Origin: Chthoniobacteraceae bacterium
Lineage (GTDB): Bacteria; Verrucomicrobiota; Verrucomicrobiia; Chthoniobacterales; Chthoniobacteraceae
Direction of reading: 5' to 3'
DNA length: 64,000 nucleotides
Assembly: GCA_947476045.1 (NCBI GenBank)
Contig: CANJNZ010000007.1
Coordinates: 1-64,000, forward strand
The notes beneath the pieces are model-generated. The model did not search any database and was not told the origin of the DNA. It saw only the letters and a program-made list of their open reading frames with translations. Shown in pieces: positions 9,287 to 17,252 of this stretch. A program made the translations under genes and the position numbers. Position 1 is the stretch's first letter. Each line of letters opens with the position of its first letter.

Positions 9287-9679
9287 TCAGTGAACGATGG
9301 GCGATGTGTTTTGTGGAGGCGCTTGTGACGGAGGGAAGTAGCAGTGAATCGCGTCTTCGGTGAATTTCGTTTTCAATCCGAAATGTGAAAATGCGAAGAC
9401 ACCGAGGGTGAACGCACACAAAGCCAGATAGCGCTTGAGGGATTTCCGGAAATCGTGGGCGCGAATGTAAAAGCCGAACCAAACGGCGACTGAGATCGCG
9501 ATTCCAAATGTCCATGTCTGCGACACATCCCATGAGCAGGAGAAGCAGGTTTTAAAAAACGCGACCAAAACCATGCCGGGACAAAAAATGAAAACTGAGG
9601 CGGCAATCAGAATGAGAACGACAACAAGCAAAAGTTCACCACCAGTGCTGCTTTGCTTCTTTTGGGTTTGTTCGTTCAC
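9287..9679 (-). CDS. Small hypothetical membrane protein
   Basis: A 130-residue protein with a polar N-terminus and about three hydrophobic segments (roughly residues 16-45, 52-72 and 84-100), followed by a soluble Pro/Gln-rich tail. The start codon is GTG at 9679. The composition and continuous frame support a real gene, but I do not recognise the family. It sits between the NTF2-like gene and the four-gene cassette, and its upstream spacing (78 nt) suggests an independent transcript or a loose member of the cassette. Confidence 0.6.
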   Translation of the reverse strand: MNEQTQKKQSSTGGELLLVVVLILIAASVFIFCPGMVLVAFFKTCFSCSWDVSQTWTFGIAISVAVWFGFYIRAHDFRKSLKRYLALCAFTLGVFAFSHFGLKTKFTEDAIHCYFPPSQAPPQNTSPIVH

Positions 9680-9757
9680 AGTGAAATTGTGTTTAGCGGC
9701 TAATCCCGTTCGGAAATCGCGGGCACTCTGGGCTTCGTCTCTCCATATGAGCGAAGG

Positions 9758-10627
9758 CTAAAAGGTGAGCGTCGCACAGTTGAAGACGCCGCCGAATTTG
9801 GCCAGTGCGGTCGCCTTCACAGTCTTGATCGGCAGCGATAGATGTTTCTCAAGGATCGCGAGAGCCTGATTGTCGAGGGGATCATCGAACGTCGGGAGCA
9901 CTGCGCCTTGCGCCGTGAGGATGAAGTTAATGTAGCAACCCACTGCGGACGAGACGCCGTCGTAGTCATCATCAACAAAGCAGGGAAACGGCACGATCTC
10001 ACAGTCGAGCTTTGCGGATTGAAGAACAGCGTCCAGCTTTCGCCGATAGTCGGCGTCGCTGGAATGGCTCACAAGCAGCACTTCGCTTGAAACGAATCGC
10101 ACTATGCCGTCGGCATGACCGATCTCGTCCTCCTTTTCTGCCGGAATGAAGACAACGCGCTCGAAACCGAGGGAAATGATGGCCTTCTCGATCTCGGTTT
10201 TCGACATGCCGGAGTTATGGTCCACTAGCCTGTCCGTTACGATCCCTACGTTGCCGTTGTGAACGAGGTTCCCGCCGTCGAGCTTCAGCGGAAGCGAGTG
10301 CGGTTGGATTCCCGTTCGCTTATCGAGCCCCGCGCGCGCCTTTATGATCGCTTCCGGCGTGTAGTCGTCAGGCGCGTAGGGCGGATCGTATTGAAAGTAG
10401 CAACCTTCGACGAATCCCCAATCGCGGATCCAAATATCCAGCGGTGAATCGGAGCGGGTGAGAACCTCACCCTCGATGCCGAGCGCGCGAAACGCTTCGT
10501 GCAGTTCGGCGAACACCGGTCGAACATCAAAGCCCGGCTTCCGGTAGTCCGGCCAGATACCGGGATCGACGATGTAGAGATGCTCCTTCGCCCAATCCGG
10601 GAGCGGGTTCGATGGTGTAGTTCTCAT
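9758..10627 (-). CDS. Agmatine/peptidyl-arginine deiminase family protein
   Basis: The PAD_porph/agmatine deiminase family hydrolyses guanidinium groups through a covalent Cys intermediate. Landmarks are in order: DIWIRDWG (about 64-71), LDGGN (116-120), EIGHADGIVRF (catalytic His at 171 with the following Asp), and a C-terminal GGVFNCATLTF with the expected nucleophile Cys284. At 289 residues it is clearly shorter than agmatine deiminases (about 360), and the C-terminal Cys motif lacks the HC pair common in true agmatine deiminases, so the substrate may differ. The ATG at 10627 overlaps the upstream stop in ATGA, so it is the last gene of the cassette. An in-frame TTG two codons earlier is less likely. 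Confidence 0.85.
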   Translation of the reverse strand: MRTTPSNPLPDWAKEHLYIVDPGIWPDYRKPGFDVRPVFAELHEAFRALGIEGEVLTRSDSPLDIWIRDWGFVEGCYFQYDPPYAPDDYTPEAIIKARAGLDKRTGIQPHSLPLKLDGGNLVHNGNVGIVTDRLVDHNSGMSKTEIEKAIISLGFERVVFIPAEKEDEIGHADGIVRFVSSEVLLVSHSSDADYRRKLDAVLQSAKLDCEIVPFPCFVDDDYDGVSSAVGCYINFILTAQGAVLPTFDDPLDNQALAILEKHLSLPIKTVKATALAKFGGVFNCATLTF

Positions 10628-11445
10628 TTCCAAGGAATTTTTCCTTTTTCGCCGAGCCGCTCGACCAACTCACTCACCTTCGTCGGCTCGAGGTTGGCGG
10701 GGTCAAACTCGCGGAAACCGAAAGTCATTGGAAGGGCATGCACGTCGCCAAAATCTCCGACCGCAGCGTCAAGTCGTTCTTCAAACCACTGCAACCCGAG
10801 GAAACGCGAGTAGAAGCTGGCCGGAGCGAGAACTCGAAGGTGCGCGTGCTTTGCATTTCGCCATACGTCACCGTTATTTTCGATATCTTCCGAAATGATT
10901 CTGTTTTGCTTATCCACCAATCGCGCCATCGTCAGCATGAGCCCATATTGCACGATTTGAAATGCTGCCGAGATCGGCGTGTTGGACCCAACTTTCAGCT
11001 CAATGAGGACGACGCCACCATCGCCATCACTATGCGCAAAATCGAGTCCACCCGGATCACCGCTGGCACCTTCGCTTAACCCAGAGCCGGTTGGTGTCTC
11101 GTTAGACCAGTGCTTCCCTTGCCCCTCGCTCTCGATGAAGCGGGCGATTCTGCGCTGTAGCCCAACCTCAGCCTGACCTTCGCTTTCACCTTTTTCAGTC
11201 AGTAGCTTCCATCGCCAATTGGATTCGCCGCGCGATTGGCAGCCGCCTTCGACCCAGTTGACCACGATTTGTCGCCACAGCGACTCAACCAACGTCGTCA
11301 GATCTGGAAATGGTTGCTCACGTCGGTTGAGCTCGAGCGCGGTGGTTTTTGAGGCATAGCCTTTTGGTGCAGGGAGGGCATTATTGATCAGGGTGTCGAG
11401 CCCGTCGAGAAGACCGCGTTTTGGTTTGGTGGTAGGAGTGCTCAT
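10624..11445 (-). CDS. Putative PD-(D/E)XK-fold nuclease
   Basis: A 273-residue protein not assigned to a named family by me. Its middle part has the architecture of restriction-like nucleases: a helix with E93 (QAEVGLQRRIARFIE), a strand with D135 (PGGLDFAHSD), the hairpin DGGVVLIELKVGS with E149-x-K151, and a following helix with Q163 and Y167 (AFQIVQYGLML). D-(13)-E-x-K matches the PD-(D/E)XK core. The N-terminal 60 residues are basic and helical, and the C-terminal 80 are unassigned. Start and stop overlap both neighbours by 4 nt (ATGA), which is strong evidence for the start at 11445 and for co-translation with the MBL and deiminase genes. Confidence 0.75.
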   Translation of the reverse strand: MSTPTTKPKRGLLDGLDTLINNALPAPKGYASKTTALELNRREQPFPDLTTLVESLWRQIVVNWVEGGCQSRGESNWRWKLLTEKGESEGQAEVGLQRRIARFIESEGQGKHWSNETPTGSGLSEGASGDPGGLDFAHSDGDGGVVLIELKVGSNTPISAAFQIVQYGLMLTMARLVDKQNRIISEDIENNGDVWRNAKHAHLRVLAPASFYSRFLGLQWFEERLDAAVGDFGDVHALPMTFGFREFDPANLEPTKVSELVERLGEKGKIPWK

Positions 11446-12704
11446 ATTTGGATTACCTCGCCATCGTGGGCGATGCGGACATTCGGCACAAGCTCCCGCA
11501 TCCGTTCGGGGCGTTCGGTGTGCATCGGGATGATGCACCGCGGCGCGAGGTGGCCGATGAGTTTTACCAAATCGTCCACCGTCGCGTGGCCGCTCGTATG
11601 ACATTCGATCAGTTCGCCGCCGCACGCTGCGAGAGCGCGTTCGAACCCGACTTGATCTTTTCGTTTTCGGTAGCCGTTCCATTGAGAATAAAGCGCGCGA
11701 GTTTTTTCCGGCAGGCCTCCGGTGAAGTCATGATCCAACATACTCGCACGGGCGAGCATGAGGAAGCGCCGCGGCTCGGCGGTGATTTCACCAAGCTCGA
11801 TGCGGCTGGCTGCGAAGCGGCGTTCGATATCGCCGATATTCCGCGGTCGGTATGTCGGGAAGAAAACGCGCATCCCCGCCTCTGCGGTGGGCAATGGGAT
11901 TTCCACTTCCGAATGAAGTAGGTGCATGATGAAAGCTGTGTAGAGATCGACGACGAAGATGCGCTTCGTGCGACGGGCGGCTTTGTAGAAAGTGACGAGG
12001 CGGTCGAGATTTTGCGGGGAGAACATCGCGAGTGTCAGTGCGGGTGCGTCGCGCAGGAGGTCGGTAATTGTTGTTTCGAGCTGCCGTTCTTTCACGCACG
12101 GCGAACGCGCATCGCGAGAGAGGTGCGTGCCTTCGAGCAGCAGCGCGTCGAGCGGGCGACCGGCGAGCGCCTTGACCAGAGCGCGGGTCATGCCCTCCTT
12201 GCGACCACGCATACGCAAATCGCCGGAGTAGAGCACGCGGGTATTGCCGTGCTCAATGAGCCATGCCACCGAGCCGTAGATCGAGTGATCCACGGAGTAT
12301 GCCGTCACCGCGAAATCACCTATTTCTTTGCGCTCCCCCGGTTCAACGATCTTCGAGCGTTCTTTCGAGAGATACACCCCAGCAGCGAATTTTTTCCCAG
12401 CGAGCAGCATCTTGCTCGTCCCGCGCGTGAGCCAGACCGGGATTTCTTTTCGCACAAGCGGCAACAGCCCGCTATGGTCTGGATGCGCATGGGAGAGCAG
12501 TAACGCGGCCACTGGTGGCCCGTCTGAAAAAAGCCCCGGCACCACGAGTGGAGCCGCAGACACGCTGGGGTCGAGCGGCGTTCCCGCGTCGAGAATCAAC
12601 CGCGTCGAGTCGCTGGCGATTTCGACGCAACTGCCGCCGATTTGATGGCTGCCGCGATGGATGATGATGCGTAGAGCTGAGGTTGTCTTTGTGGTGCTAC
12701 TCAT
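11442..12704 (-). CDS. Beta-CASP metallo-beta-lactamase (RNase J/CPSF-like) hydrolase
   Basis: A 420-residue MBL-fold hydrolase of the beta-CASP type that processes nucleic acids. Metal ligands can be read as HAHPDH (72-77), DHSIYGSVAW, YSGDLRMRG, and the beta-CASP motifs HTSGHA (369-374) and PMHTE (about 393-397). The middle section (LTLAMFSPQNLDRLVTFYKAA and following) is the inserted beta-CASP domain. It is shorter than RNase J (about 550) because the C-terminal domain is absent, similar to archaeal and orphan bacterial homologues. I prefer ATG 12704; a TTG at 12731 would extend it by nine residues and overlap the upstream stop. It ends in a 4-nt overlap with the PD-(D/E)XK gene. Confidence 0.9.
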   Translation of the reverse strand: MSSTTKTTSALRIIIHRGSHQIGGSCVEIASDSTRLILDAGTPLDPSVSAAPLVVPGLFSDGPPVAALLLSHAHPDHSGLLPLVRKEIPVWLTRGTSKMLLAGKKFAAGVYLSKERSKIVEPGERKEIGDFAVTAYSVDHSIYGSVAWLIEHGNTRVLYSGDLRMRGRKEGMTRALVKALAGRPLDALLLEGTHLSRDARSPCVKERQLETTITDLLRDAPALTLAMFSPQNLDRLVTFYKAARRTKRIFVVDLYTAFIMHLLHSEVEIPLPTAEAGMRVFFPTYRPRNIGDIERRFAASRIELGEITAEPRRFLMLARASMLDHDFTGGLPEKTRALYSQWNGYRKRKDQVGFERALAACGGELIECHTSGHATVDDLVKLIGHLAPRCIIPMHTERPERMRELVPNVRIAHDGEVIQI

Positions 12705-12727
12705 AAGCAGGATGGGGAGAGAAGGAA

Positions 12728-13801
12728 TCAATCATGGCGGATGAGAGCTTGAGTGGTTCGAAGCCAGGATTCGACCACTTCTTTCGTAGCAGGCGAGACT
12801 GACTGATTGCGGACGCCGGCAAGTTCTTCGATGCGCCAGTTGGTGATGTGATAAGCGATCAGCAGCGTTGCTCGGTCGGGGTTCAGCACGCGATAAAGGT
12901 AGCATTTACCCTCTGCTACTCGCTTCGCGTAACTGAGCACGCAGTGACCCATGCTGCGGGCCTCCTCAACGAGCGTGCTCCCTGAATTGATCGGACGAAT
13001 GGCGTCTATGCCGGGGAGTGGAGCCGACGGGAATAGGATGTCGTCAAAGTCCGCGTAGTCGTTCGCGGGGTCGAAGCTCTCCAAGTCAACCAGATCGCAC
13101 CATAGACGGTAGTGGCTGCGCCGAACCTGCTGCACAGAACGCAGCCGATGACCATCGGTATGGCGACGATGGGAAAATGCTTCATGTCGCGATGGGGTGG
13201 CCCAATTAAACAACCGGCACTCATTTCGAGGTGGCTGTAGAAGGTTTGCAGTTTGCCTGAGGAGCTTTCTCCATTCGCCAGCGCTTTCTTGGGTGAAGTG
13301 CATCACCAAGTCCGTAAAGAGCCCGACGCTAATATTGGGACAATCACTGAGATCGGCTGCGACGCTGAGTTCCGCCGCGCCGATGGTCGGAAGATGGGAT
13401 AGAATCGCCAAGAGAGAGTGATTGGGAAGAGCGGCCCGAACCCTTGCCAGCAAATCCACATAGCACGCCTGCGGTTGCACCTTTCTGAGGATTCGGACAA
13501 CGCGCTCGCTCGAAGGAAATCCCAAGGTTCCGCAGATTTTCCTTCGGCGCTGCCGCAACAATTCGCCGATGAATTTGCTATCAACTGTTACGAGTCCGAA
13601 GGTGTCCCAGCCATGCGCATTTGCCAGAGCCACGGCAAGCGGCGGATTGGTAAACACGAGATCAAAAGCTTCTGGAAAACAGCCAATGAACGTCCCCAGC
13701 GCGACACGCTCGTCAGGCGGGAAAAGGCTGATTTGCTGGATGGTTGAATCGTAATTTTGAAAAGTGCGCACAACGGTTTGAAGGGGGCAGACCGCAATCA
13801 T
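12728..13801 (-). CDS. PcfJ-like domain protein
   Basis: A 357-residue protein whose C-terminal 85 residues match the PcfJ-like pattern: LVEEARSMGHCVLSYAKRV (the G/H-H-C-V-x-x-Y signature, at about 277-295), AEGKCYLYRV, an antiparallel strand pair with IAYHITNWRIEEL, then GVRNQSVSP and a terminal helix. PcfJ proteins are found on conjugative plasmids and phages and have no settled function. The first 270 residues are helical and not recognised. It is the first gene of the cassette; a TATAAT hexamer lies only about 11 nt upstream of the ATG at 13801, so the transcript may have almost no leader. Confidence 0.7.
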   Translation of the reverse strand: MIAVCPLQTVVRTFQNYDSTIQQISLFPPDERVALGTFIGCFPEAFDLVFTNPPLAVALANAHGWDTFGLVTVDSKFIGELLRQRRRKICGTLGFPSSERVVRILRKVQPQACYVDLLARVRAALPNHSLLAILSHLPTIGAAELSVAADLSDCPNISVGLFTDLVMHFTQESAGEWRKLLRQTANLLQPPRNECRLFNWATPSRHEAFSHRRHTDGHRLRSVQQVRRSHYRLWCDLVDLESFDPANDYADFDDILFPSAPLPGIDAIRPINSGSTLVEEARSMGHCVLSYAKRVAEGKCYLYRVLNPDRATLLIAYHITNWRIEELAGVRNQSVSPATKEVVESWLRTTQALIRHD

Positions 13802-13812
13802 GCCCCTACTAT

Positions 13813-13818
13813 ATTATA
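13813..13818 (-). promoter_or_regulatory. Candidate -10 box for the four-gene cassette
   Basis: On the minus strand the sequence GTATAATATAG holds a perfect TATAAT, 11 nt before the PcfJ-like ATG. A convincing -35 is not visible at 16-18 nt spacing. If it works, the mRNA would begin within about 5 nt of the start codon. The assignment rests on the hexamer alone. Confidence 0.4.
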
Positions 13819-13842
13819 CGCAAGATTTGGAAATAGCTCCTA

Positions 13843-13872
13843 CGTGCTATCCGTAAGTCGTTTACGAACACG
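13843..13872 (-). terminator. Imperfect hairpin between yaeQ and the cassette
   Basis: The arms CGTG...CACG enclose CGTAA-gtcgt-TTACG, forming a nested inverted repeat with an internal bulge. It lies 12 nt after the yaeQ stop and upstream of the cassette -10 box. No T-tract follows, so it could equally be an operator or a weak attenuator instead of a terminator. Confidence 0.3.
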
Positions 13873-13883
13873 CTGGCGACCTG

Positions 13884-14444
13884 TCATGCTGGATTCCCAC
13901 AAAGTCGCACGGGAGTGACTTCGATGGAGCGGGTGCCGTCGCCGATCCAGATGGCTCCGTCCTGCATGGTGACTTGCAATTCCATGTTGCGCTGCGCCAG
14001 CGCGGAGAGCGCGCGGCTTTGCTCGGCGGGAATCTGCCAGACGGTGAGATTCTGGATGCGGGTGAGTTTTGACTCGATGGCCTTCCACCAAACATTCGTG
14101 CTGGAGGCGAAGCTGTAAACGCTGACCCGGCCCACGCGTGAAGAAACACGGAGCAGGCGTTTTTCGTCAGGCTGGCCGACTTCGATCCAGTGTTCGATTT
14201 GGCCGGTGAGATCCTTTTGGCAGAGCGCCGGTTCGTCCACGTCCCACATATCCCTGGCGAAATCCAGAGCGCCGTGGTCGTTGTTCGGCGGCACGTTCAG
14301 TGCGAAGGCGAGCAGACGAATGATCATGCGTTCGTCTGTCTCGGAAGGGTGGCGCGCGATGGTGAGCGCGTGGTCGCCGTAGATGCCGCGATCAATGTCC
14401 GAGATCTGGATGACTGCTTTGTAGATGATTGCTTTGAGAGCCAT
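13884..14444 (-). CDS. yaeQ: YaeQ family protein
   Basis: A 186-residue protein, the same length as Escherichia coli YaeQ and matching along its whole length: start MALKAIIYKAVIQISDIDRG, the ARHPSETDERMIIRLLAFAL segment, DEPALCQKDLTGQIEHWIEVGQPDE, the WWKAIESKL helix, and closing QDGAIWIGDG. YaeQ has a PD-(D/E)XK-like fold; the E-x-G-x-P-D-E part is the relic of its active centre. It was once proposed to suppress RfaH mutants, but its true role is unknown. It is upstream of the PcfJ-like gene on the same strand, 82 nt apart, and divergent from the DUF4242 gene. Confidence 0.95.
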   Translation of the reverse strand: MALKAIIYKAVIQISDIDRGIYGDHALTIARHPSETDERMIIRLLAFALNVPPNNDHGALDFARDMWDVDEPALCQKDLTGQIEHWIEVGQPDEKRLLRVSSRVGRVSVYSFASSTNVWWKAIESKLTRIQNLTVWQIPAEQSRALSALAQRNMELQVTMQDGAIWIGDGTRSIEVTPVRLCGNPA

Positions 14445-14512
14445 GGATTTTGAGTGCGGGTGGGAGCCTTTGTCATTGCCGGAGCAAAGAAAACCAACTC
14501 CTTTGAGCGTCT

Positions 14513-14791
14513 ATGCCAAAATACATCATCGAGCGCGAAATCCCGGGAGCAGGAAAACTCACCGCCGAGCAGTTGCAGGGAATTTCACAGAAATCATGCA
14601 GCGTCCTCAGCAAACTCGGGCCGCAAATCCAGTGGGTCGAGAGCTACGTGACGGACGACAAGGTTTACTGCGTTTACATTGCGCCAAACGAAGAACTGGT
14701 GCGCGAGCACGCCAGGCAGGGCGGCTTTCCAGCCAATCGCGTATCCGAGGTGAGGACGATCATTGATCCGACGACCTCGGAGGTTGGCTAG
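14513..14791 (+). CDS. DUF4242 protein
   Basis: A 92-residue protein of the DUF4242 family: MPKYIIEREIPGAGKLTAEQ, SYVTDDKVYCVYIAPNEELV and GGFPANRVSEV are the conserved parts. The fold is a small ferredoxin-like dimeric barrel; no activity is established. It is monocistronic, divergent from yaeQ and convergent with the multihaem gene, with only 44 nt between the stops. Confidence 0.85.
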   Translation: MPKYIIEREIPGAGKLTAEQLQGISQKSCSVLSKLGPQIQWVESYVTDDKVYCVYIAPNEELVREHARQGGFPANRVSEVRTIIDPTTSEVG

Positions 14792-14835
14792 ATTCATCGC
14801 AGTTGCGTAGGCGGCTATTTTTTGAGCAAACGCAA

Positions 14836-17100
14836 TTACGGGGTCGTGACTTTCACCCGCATGAATCTGCTCAGGGCGCTGTCCGCAGAAACTGGATCGC
14901 GTGCTTTGAGTAGTGAGGAGGTATCCGTCACGACGGTCGCGGGCAGCCATATTTTTAGGTCGCCTGAGACTTCGATGCTGAGTGTCGCATCGGAGGGCGG
15001 CAGGAAGCGGGCGATGTTGAGAGTGAGATAGTGCTGGCCGTTAAAGCTTTCGAGCACGGGAGTGGTTGAGTCACTTGCGGAAGGAAACTGAGGAGAGAGG
15101 CCCAGCGCATACTCAATGAGATCGGGGATGCCGTCGCCATCGGAATCCAACGATGCAGTGACGGTGCCCACTTTGACGGAAATAATTCCGGCACTGCTGG
15201 AGTCAACATAGCCGCCTGCATCACTAGCGATGTAGGCGAAATTGTCGGGTCCGTTGTAGCCGGGCTCCGCAAAGTAAGTCGCTACGAGCCCATTTAGCGC
15301 GACGGAACCGTGATTTGGCTGCCTGCTGATGCGCACGGTGGAGCCGGTGCCGCTGGCGCTGAGAATGAGCGATGCGCTTTGGTTTGCTGGGACCACGAGT
15401 GTTGCGTTGGCGACTGCGGGCGGAGTGCGGGTGCTTGGGTTGCTGCTGTTCACGCCGTTGTGGCACACGTAGCAGCTCACTTCCGTTCCGCGCGCGAATT
15501 TCTTGGTTCCGTATTTGGTGCTGAAACTACGGTCAGTCGCAGCACGGGAAAGCACTGTGCCGCGATAGTCGGTGCCGTGACATGCCTGACACGTGGCAAG
15601 GCCGACAGCTCGCGCGGAATCGGCGTGGTTGTTTACCCAGTTTGAACTGATCGAGTGCATCCCATGCGGGCCGCCCGTGGTCGTTTTCGGCATCGTGGCA
15701 TGGCATGCTGTGCATTCCATGAGAACTCCTACGTGGCCCTGGATTTGCACGCTCTGGACGTTGTCGTTGCGATGGGCGGAGGGGAATTCGGCATGGGTGG
15801 AGCCGTGGCATGCTTCACATTGCAGGCCACCGTGTCCTTTGGAAAAGCGGTAGAGTGATTTTCCGGGCGCAGGCGTATCGGGGTTCGTCGCGAAAAGGGT
15901 GCTGGCGGGGACGCGGAAGCTGCCCGTGGTATCGAAGGAACTTGTGTAGCGAATCTGGCCGTTGTTCTGCGTTGCGCTGCCCGTATGACAGGTCTGGCAG
16001 CCGGGTTCGTCCAACCATCCTGTGCGATTCAGTGCTCCCACTTGACTCATCGTGCCGTGGCAGCTCTGGCATTGCATGGACATGGATCCGTCCTGCGCCA
16101 CTGCCGCTCCCATCGCACCGCGCAGGCAGCGCGTGGTGGAGCCGGGATGGCATTGGTAGCACGCGCTTCGGTTCGCGATATTATCCATCTTCAAGCCGTT
16201 GCTCGGGTTGGTGACGTTGGCGTGTTTCGCGTGCATCGAACGGGTAAGCGGATCAACGCCCGGCGCACCGGCGGTCCCGAGTGCTTCGGAAGCGTGACAC
16301 TTGGCGCAAAGGATCGGCGTGTTCGTGAGAGTGACTGTCTTAAACAGCCCGTCTGCGCGAAATCCATTCGCTGCGAGCGCTGCTTGATACGCACTCTCTG
16401 TGAGATGTTTCTCGTCGTGAAGTCGCAGGATGTTCAGGCGGTAATCGCGCTTGGCAATCGGGTCGTTCACCCAGCCGCCAGCCGGCTTTGCCTCCGCGCC
16501 AGCGCCGGAGCCGTGGCACGCGCGGCAGTCCATTTCGCCGGATACGGGCAACACCACATCCGTTTTCGCAAGCACGGTGCCGATAGTGTTTTTGGCAACG
16601 AGGCGCATCATCGGGTAGGCGTTTGCGCGACCAACGTCATCAATCGGCGTGATGGGGATACCCACGCCCTCGAACCAATTGAAACCGGTGTTCCATGTCA
16701 GTGGCTGCGGCGTGTTCGCGATTCCGGGCATCGCGGTTCCTGCCAGTCCTGCATTCATCGGCAGCGTTGCGCCATACGCTGCTGGCAGGTAGTCCCAAAA
16801 GTTCGTTTTGCCTGCGGAGGTGCGGTTGATTGAGCCGTCAAGATCAGCGACCGCCTCGTAGGACAGCGACAGGCCAGTTGGCGAAAGCTCCAATTTCCCC
16901 TGAGCATTGATGAGCTGCGCATTCACGGTGTTGAACGGCGGCAGGATCGTAAAAACGGAATAGTCATCGTCCATGCAGTGCATGCCGAGATTGTTCCAGC
17001 CGATGAGCGTCCATTGGCCATTGCCAGCGGGCGCGTTTGAGTGAATGGCGACGAACAGTGCCGCCAGAAGTGCAAACCGAATAGTTTTGAAGGGGCTCAT
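14836..17100 (-). CDS. Secreted nine-haem c-type cytochrome with Ig-like and calcium-binding C-terminus
   Basis: A 754-residue protein with signal peptide (ending near SNAPAG) and nine CXXCH motifs: CRACH, CAKCH, CYQCH, CQSCH, CQTCH, CEACH, CTACH, CQACH, CYVCH, spread over the middle half. Several additional His residues can be distal ligands. After the haem part follow an Ig-like/cadherin-like segment (NHGSVALNGLVATYFAEPGY) and a thrombospondin-3/dockerin-like calcium loop DSDGDGIPDLIEYALGLSP, then a beta-rich end typical of secreted verrucomicrobial proteins. The likely role is extracellular or periplasmic electron transfer, with the C-terminus for surface attachment or sorting. It stands alone; no cytochrome maturation genes are nearby. 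Confidence 0.85.
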   Translation of the reverse strand: MSPFKTIRFALLAALFVAIHSNAPAGNGQWTLIGWNNLGMHCMDDDYSVFTILPPFNTVNAQLINAQGKLELSPTGLSLSYEAVADLDGSINRTSAGKTNFWDYLPAAYGATLPMNAGLAGTAMPGIANTPQPLTWNTGFNWFEGVGIPITPIDDVGRANAYPMMRLVAKNTIGTVLAKTDVVLPVSGEMDCRACHGSGAGAEAKPAGGWVNDPIAKRDYRLNILRLHDEKHLTESAYQAALAANGFRADGLFKTVTLTNTPILCAKCHASEALGTAGAPGVDPLTRSMHAKHANVTNPSNGLKMDNIANRSACYQCHPGSTTRCLRGAMGAAVAQDGSMSMQCQSCHGTMSQVGALNRTGWLDEPGCQTCHTGSATQNNGQIRYTSSFDTTGSFRVPASTLFATNPDTPAPGKSLYRFSKGHGGLQCEACHGSTHAEFPSAHRNDNVQSVQIQGHVGVLMECTACHATMPKTTTGGPHGMHSISSNWVNNHADSARAVGLATCQACHGTDYRGTVLSRAATDRSFSTKYGTKKFARGTEVSCYVCHNGVNSSNPSTRTPPAVANATLVVPANQSASLILSASGTGSTVRISRQPNHGSVALNGLVATYFAEPGYNGPDNFAYIASDAGGYVDSSSAGIISVKVGTVTASLDSDGDGIPDLIEYALGLSPQFPSASDSTTPVLESFNGQHYLTLNIARFLPPSDATLSIEVSGDLKIWLPATVVTDTSSLLKARDPVSADSALSRFMRVKVTTP

Positions 17101-17252
17101 AGCGCTACCTTGCTGCGACTAAATGAACCCCGAATAAAACGGCGATGAAACTTCCTTAAGAGTTCGTGTGTTCCTCTTAGCCTCCTGGCGGTTCAGACAG
17201 AGCAGAGCTTCTCGCAGCATTGACTTCATCCAGCGCGCGGTGAAGATCCGCC

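Noticed and set aside
9817-10530. Frames opposite or parallel to the deiminase gene
   Set aside because: The deiminase frame contains all catalytic motifs in order; the others have none.
12705-12731. TTG start giving the beta-CASP gene a 4-nt overlap
   Set aside because: The ATG at 12704 directly precedes a normal MBL start; the overlap is attractive but TTG plus a hydrophobic nine-residue leader is less likely. Not excluded.
12755-12785. tRNA-like T-loop sequence GGTTCGAAGCC...GGATTCGACC
   Set aside because: It lies within the PcfJ-like coding sequence and no acceptor or anticodon stem can be formed.
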